64,000 bases of DNA, from positions 9,548,001-9,612,000 of the forward strand of contig JAUCBN010000042.1 of the NCBI GenBank assembly GCA_035048815.1. The letters run 5' to 3'. Made by a program: the position numbers and the translations under genes. The notes below the pieces were generated by a model. It was not told the DNA's origin. It saw only the letters and a list, made by a program, of their open reading frames with translations, and searched no databases. This document shows positions 58,266 through 64,000 of this stretch, in pieces; the first letter of the stretch is position 1, and each line of letters opens with the position of its first letter. This stretch comes from Abelmoschus esculentus (lineage: Eukaryota > Streptophyta > Magnoliopsida > Malvales > Malvaceae).

Positions 58266-59914
58266 TTGTATCGATGTGCTCACATTATATATACTATGTT
58301 TATATGAATGTATACTTTAATATGTGAACTTAAATGTATACGTAATATATAATATATAAGTATAATATATTTATTAATGTATTATACTTATATGTATATA
58401 AATTATATAATATAATTTAATATATTATATACGTATCATTATATGTATATTATATATATGTATATTTTAATGTATATATATATATGAATGTATACTTTAA
58501 TATATGAACTTTAATGAATACGTAAATATGTATACAATAAAATATATACTTTAACATGTATAATTTAATGTATATATTTTAATATATACATTAAAGTATG
58601 TGTATATATTATATGTATATAATATATGATTTAATGTATATGTATTAATATATATGTATATAGTATTTAGTAATAATATATACTTTAATGTATACTTAAA
58701 TAATAATAATATTTCTCCAAAATTTATTATATAATATAGCTCTCATCAAAATTTTGTTTTTCACTTTTTATATAATAATCAAAATTTATTTTTAATTTCT
58801 TCCAAAATTTTGGATAATTTATATCCTATCAAATTTTTTACACTAAAAATAACTTATTCCAAAACTTAAAAAATGAGTGACTTATTTTCCTCTAAAATTT
58901 TATCTTTTCCCTTTTTCTTTATTAATTGTATTTTTATTTTTTTTATTACTTATGTTGGTTTAATTTAATTGAGTCATAATTTAGATTAATTTAATAAAAA
59001 TCTAAATTTAATTTTAGAATTCTTTTAATTATGATCGTACTTTATGTTTTTTAGATGTTAATTTAGCCTAATTAAATCCTAAGTTTAATAAGTTAATTCA
59101 ATTTGAATATATACTTATTATAATATATAATAAAATTTGATAAAATATAATTATACATAAAATTTTGATATGAATGTGAATATATAATTTTACACATTAT
59201 GACATTAATATTTTAATTAAATATATTATAATTAAATATTATTTTTATTATAATTATGATAATTTAAATATTAATTTAAATTTAAAAATTATAATTTTTA
59301 ATGAAATATTGATTTAAAATTATAATTAAAATTAAGTAAACTAAAACTAAATAAAATATTAAATAAATAAATTAAATATATAATAATAAATTTAAATATT
59401 AATCTTGAAATCAATTCTCTAAGTTTATGATCAATTTTAATTTTTTAAGCTTAATTATATTTATCAATATTTTAAATTCATCAAATTATAAATATCCTTA
59501 ATTACATGTCATGTAAATATCAAGTCTTGTAAATATTAGTTCATATCAATAACATGTTGAGTTTAAAATAAGGCGGGTCAATTATCAGGTCGGGTTTAAA
59601 TCAGGCCAGGTAAAATTAGGTCTTAGATCGATTCAATCGAGTAATATCGGTTATCTACCAGGTCAGACTTGGGTCGGGTTCGTTTCAATCGGATGCAGGC
59701 AAGGTTTCGGGTCCACATTAATAAGTTCAAATCAAATTCAGGTCAATCTTAGTCGGATGCAGGTCAGGTTTGGTTATAACAATAACTGGTCCAAATTAGG
59801 TGTAGGTCAACAACAATCGGATATAGATCATGTTCGGTTCATTAAATTCTTGGATCAAACCAGATTCTGATTAGATTAGATTTTAGTTGGGTTTTCAGAA
59901 CGGGTCAACTTTTT
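58266..59914. repeat. Right arm of the 10-kb inverted repeat (uninterrupted)
   Basis: It pairs with 53471-54265 and 49724-50537 in that order. Because this arm lacks the LTR element at 50538-53470, the arm sequence can be read here without interruption. It consists of AT microsatellite (58266-58690), AT-rich unique-looking DNA (58700-59550) and a part with repeated GGTC(A/G)GGTT phrases (59570-59914). Confidence 0.8.
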
Positions 59915-60189
59915 ATGTCCACATTTAAAGTATATACATTTATATTCCAATTTCTATATATAGTATATATTCTATATATACTATATATGTATATTAAATT
60001 AGATTATGTATATATATATTAAAATATATTATGCAAAATATATTGTAAATGTATAATGTATTAAAGTATATTATCCATGTATATTAAAACTTAACTATAT
60101 TTTTATTAATATTAATCCCTAAAATTTTAGATTATATCACCAAAATTTACCATTATTAATTTATAATTTGTTCAATCGATAAAACAATT
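59915..60189. repeat. AT-rich microsatellite-like DNA
   Basis: Mostly TATATA and ATTAAATTA phrases; no gene. Confidence 0.6.
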
Positions 60190-61486
60190 AGATTGGCCAA
60201 GAGAGGTGAATTGACAATTAAAAATTTTGTTTGGAAGATTTGATGAAAAATAGAGAAATTGAAGACACAAAATTTATGGTGGTTCAAGCTTTAAAATAAG
60301 CTCTGCCTCCACTACCTTAGCTCACATTAAGGATTTTTTGACCAATTCATTAATGAATTCAACTTTTTTTAAGGTTCAAGGGCTAACCTTTACAACAAGT
60401 CAATCTTTCTACCCAAAGATTGACTTAAGCCTCACAAGAATTACAAAGATTGAAAAATTACAAATAAAGTTTCTCTCACAAGAATGATATGCCCCAAATA
60501 CAAATCAACACTCCCCAAACTCAATTACAAAAGATTGAAATGAAATACAAAAATTGAGTGACAAAAATTTACAATAGAGTGCTTTGAGTTGGATTGGATT
60601 GCTTTGATGTTTTCTTGAGGTCCAATAATTGTTAATGCTGCTTGAAATTCTTGATTTTGTATATTCTCATTGAATTCTAACCATTGGAGTTGTTGGGAAT
60701 ATAATTATAAACGTTGGAGCTTCATCTTTCCATCATAAATGCACTTTTACAACCAACGGTATCAAAACTCGGGATACCTGTTTCGAAACAGTACAAAAAT
60801 AGAAAGAGACATTGTACATTTATTAAAGGGGTTTGGAAACCATATGTCATGGTATCGAAACTGTTAGTCTTTAAACAAAGAGGTGTATCGAAACGGCTAG
60901 AAGGTCGTATCAAAACGTTTTGAAACTATGACCCAACGTATCTAAACGCCCTTGGGGCTGTTTCGAAACGGATCAACTAACATTTAAAGCTTTAACTGTC
61001 ACCAACGGTCAAAAATTTTGAACAAAGATAGCCGTTGGGAAAATTTTAATGGTATCGAAACGATGACTAGGCATATCAAAACGCTTTGTCATTTTTAAAT
61101 CATTTTAAAGAAATAAAGCATGGTATCGATACTCTCTGATAAGTATTTCAAAACACAATTTGACAGTTTAAAATCATATCGAAACGTCCTTAGGGCCATT
61201 TCGAAACGTCTGATAAAACTTAAGAATTTTAGTTATAATTTGAAGGTCGTTCCCAAAACAATTCTAGGTGTATCGAAACTTGGAAAAACTCAAGAACATT
61301 CGTTGAAAATAAAGTTGGGTTTCGAAACCATTTTTGAAGGTATCGAAACGCTTGGAGTAAAAACACTTAGAAAATTATTTTGATGTTCTTGGTTTGACTT
61401 GAAGTTTTGTTTTTGACTTAAGGACTTAAAAATTTATTTTAAAATAGTCCTCTATCATCTTTGTTATATCAAAATCAATCCTTACA
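60190..61486 (-). repeat. Diverged LTR of the same Sirevirus-type family, without interior
   Basis: Collinear with the LTR at 7766-8928: TTGGCCAAGAGAGG, GTGGTTCAAGCTT, CATTAAGGATTTT, CAATTCATTAATGAATTCAA, ACGTTGGAGCTTCATC, the CACCAACGGTC block and TTATATCAAAATCAAT near the end. Neither a primer site on its left nor a polypurine tract on its right is present, so it is a solo LTR or a fragment. The palindromic motif has drifted mainly to TATCGAAACG / TTTCGAAACG here. Confidence 0.85.
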
Positions 61487-62080
61487 ACTTTATTTTAATT
61501 CTAAATTGAATTATTTATTTTTGTAATTTAGTTCATTATTTTTAATAATATGATATTTTATTTTATTCATGTTTTTTTTTAATTTTAAATTTAAATTTAT
61601 TCCATATTATTTTTTATTTTTTTAATTTAGTATAACTTTTATTATTTTTAGTCCCTAAAACTTTTATTTTTAGTTGAAATTGATCTCATTCTTTTATGGG
61701 TAATTTAGTCCATTCCTTATTACTTTAATTTCATATTTTGTTAATTATAGTCCTTAAAACTCTATTCTTATTCTAAATTGACCTTATTCATTTTTTAATT
61801 TAGTCTAGTGTTTTTAATTTCATGATATTTTTATTTATCTCCAAATTTTGAATTTATTAATTTTTTATTTTTATAATTTAGTGCAATTTTTAAGATATGA
61901 ATCATTTGATGATATTTTTGTTCAGTGTAGTGCGTAATTTTTATTTTTAATGTGACTCATGTTAGTGAAAAGACGTTAAATATTAAATAATTAATTCAAA
62001 ATGAATTGATCAATCCAAAGTCTATCAACTATGTGTACCACCAAACTCAAATTTAATATGAATTAAAAACCCGAATTAAC
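61487..62080. repeat. AT-rich degenerate tandem repeat, ~85-110 bp unit
   Basis: Phrases AAACTYTATTYTTATTCTAAATTGA recur at about 61486, 61659 and 61768, alternating with GTAATTTAGTCCATT. It decays into unassigned DNA from about 61950. Confidence 0.55.
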
Positions 62081-62089
62081 ACAACGTGA

Positions 62090-62335
62090 AATAAAACTGA
62101 CTTGAAATGAACCTAACCTGAAATGCATCCGAACCGAAATGAACCCAACCTGAAATAAAACTATCAGTTATCTGATTTTGACCCAAACTGTTTGAACCCG
62201 ACCAGAAATGAACCTAACCAGAAATGAACCTGACTTGAAATGAACTCAACCTAAAATAGGCCCAACCTAAAATGAACTCGTTCTAAAATGAACCCGACCT
62301 GAAACTGACCTGTACCCGATCAGACAGTAGCTGAC
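62090..62335. repeat. 16-bp minisatellite, about 12 degenerate units
   Basis: Units of the type C(T/C)GAAATGAACC(C/T)(A/G)AC follow each other, clearest at 62199-62300. The same phrases occur sparsely in the arms of the inverted repeat (49790-50060 and 59570-59870). It ends at AATAATTTTTTTTACATCCCTAG-like sequence near 62370, reminiscent of a MITE end. Confidence 0.75.
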
Positions 62336-62370
62336 CTAAAACCCATTCGATTATTTTTTTTACATCCCTA

Positions 62371-64000
62371 GAGACAAGCCAACGTTGAAAAGTAGGGAAA
62401 TTTTTTAAGAGTCAGAATTGTAAGAGGTAACCTTAAATACCCAGGGTTAAGCCTAAAATAAAGACATACTCAAGATTGACGAGATTCAATTCGTAGGACA
62501 AGTTCGCTACAATGTATGGTTGAAGTGTTGGTCGAGTGGTTTGGTGTTGTAAGTTCAAAACCTATTGTGTATCAATTTGCTATGCTTTTTTATCTGCTTC
62601 AAGCTTTTAGGAATAAGAGGTAAAAAAGGAGAAATTGCAAGCTTGGTCCTTAAACTTTAAATAAATTTTACATCAGTTCATACATTTCGGTCTTTAGGAA
62701 TAAACAAAACTCTCAAATACTATGATTTTTATTTTAAGGATTTTAAATTAAGGTTTCTAAATTAAGAGAAAATCTGGGGTGTTCTTAAATTTAAGGATTT
62801 AAATACTGATTAATAGTTATTATATAACAATTTTGATATTGTCCGAAATCGTAATATATACAATTGTTATATCCGTAATAATATTCTTTTCTTAAAAAAA
62901 TTATAATTATAATATCCGAAATGATAAATATAATGTATATTATATCCGTAATCATATTATACACAATACAAATTATAATCGTACCTGTAATTTAAATCAC
63001 TATTATCGAATGACTTTTATTTTCTCCTTTGTCCCCGTGGGTACCCGTAGCTCCATGCAGTGAAGGGTTAGCGTGATTTGGCTGGCAAAAACAATAGCAG
63101 TAACCAAGGAAGCCTTGTCTGGTCAGGTTGCATTGAGAGTGTAAACTGAGCTACCTAAGCTTTGGCCTGTCTAACTTATACTGACTTCTTCCGTTATTCG
63201 TTGTACATATCTATTAAATTCAATAATAATAGTCGCTATATGTATAATTTATATTGTTATTATAAAGTATAATAAGTAATTAAATAATTAATTATATGAC
63301 ACGTGTTATAAATATTAAATTATCATAGAATTAAAAGTATAGATATCATAAGGTGTATTTATAATTTTATGAGAGAAAAAGTTATACATACTTAATAGTT
63401 GGTTATTAAATCAACTATATAAAAAAGGTTATGATCCTAAGAATAAATTAACTTGTATATATTTTTTCGTCTGAGATAACCAACTTTTTGAGAGATTGAA
63501 CCCTCTGAAAAATCTCTATCAATTAACTCAGGCAAGTTTATGCATTCAATTTATTTATTTTCTTATTTTTGATGATTATAAATCTTAAATTTATATTCGT
63601 ATTATTTTTTTTTAATTCTAACAAGTGACATCAATGTCATAATTATGTCTAATTATTGAGATCTTAAAATTTTAAATTTTAATCGGTTGTTATCCTAAAT
63701 TAAATATAATTTAGTGAATTATTTTTTCTGATTGTTTCCAATTAATCGATTTTGGGTATGCAACAATAAATTTGTTTTCTTCTACCAAAACCAATTAATT
63801 AATCGATTTAATTTGCACTTGGTGCAATTCAATTTGCAATTGTTTTCTTATGTTAAAACCATGCGTTTTGACTTGAAAATTAAATTTGGTATGATAACCG
63901 GTTAAATCAATATGTGTGTCACTTTGGTTTTGACATTTATTTATTTTGGATATATTGATATTTTATAATATCATTAATCTTATGAATTTTATATTTAATT
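62371..64000. other. AT-rich DNA without a supported gene
   Basis: 63010-63180 is GC-richer (GTCCCCGTGGGTACCCGTAGC, AACCAAGGAAGCCTTGTCTGG) and may be the end of a neighbouring gene or transposon, but I find no ORF or splice pattern. The rest is A/T-rich with no clear repeats. Confidence 0.45.

Noticed and set aside
62529..62562. tRNA-derived SINE with an A box (TGGTCGAGTGG) and a weak B box
   Set aside because: The A box fits well, but the B-box-like AGTTCAAAACC is only 23 bases downstream, too close for a tRNA-type promoter, and no tail or duplication is seen.

Overview
This window is nuclear DNA of a flowering plant: AT-rich, built mostly of nested and decayed retrotransposons, with TTTAGGG telomere-type repeats and one intron-containing plant gene. 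The mix of repeats would fit a eudicot, perhaps of the cotton/cacao family, but that family guess is weak. The only gene I can reconstruct as intact is a six-exon, minus-strand SARD1/CBP60-type immune transcription factor (44033-46074; 468 codons plus stop; all five introns GT-AG). It sits in a small gene island between transposon-rich blocks.

Layout. 1-8928: a Ty1-copia element of Sirevirus type on the minus strand, cut by the left window edge. It has a 1163-bp 5' LTR, a tRNA-iMet-type primer site, gag, protease-integrase and RT-RNase H broken by stops and frameshifts, an envelope-like ORF with a C-terminal hydrophobic segment, and a cluster of three polypurine tracts. 8929-10142: part of a gypsy LTR. 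10143-12769: an Athila-like gypsy element whose gag is fused to the last ~110 bp of its LTR by internal deletion. 12773-15215: tandem repeats (56-58 bp and an exact 46-bp period) and unassigned DNA. 15216-21320: 3' half of a minus-strand Athila-like element (RNase H end, integrase, envelope-like ORF, 3' LTR). 21320-26735: three copies of a second Athila-like LTR in alternating orientation (-,+,-) around an envelope-like fragment and a broken gag. 26729-28092: an inverted-repeat element carrying a possible captured exon. 29978-30629: a foldback element whose loop is telomere-type repeat. 33903-39590: gypsy LTRs and a 2.5-kb ORF-free domain with about three C per G. 40060-41105: a LINE remnant.

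43400-46740 is the gene island. 49724-59914 is a 10-kb imperfect inverted repeat: its left arm is split by a short LTR element (50538-53470) that itself carries two MITEs, and its centre holds another Athila-like gag-LTR fragment. 60190-61486 is a diverged Sirevirus-type LTR. 61487-64000 is tandem and AT-rich repeat with no gene seen.

Apart from the immune gene, nothing here looks functional. The retroelement ORFs are interrupted, and several interrupting stops can be explained by C-to-T or G-to-A transitions, as expected for methylated, silenced repeats. The window is best read as stratigraphy: nested insertions allow relative ages to be inferred from the sequence alone.
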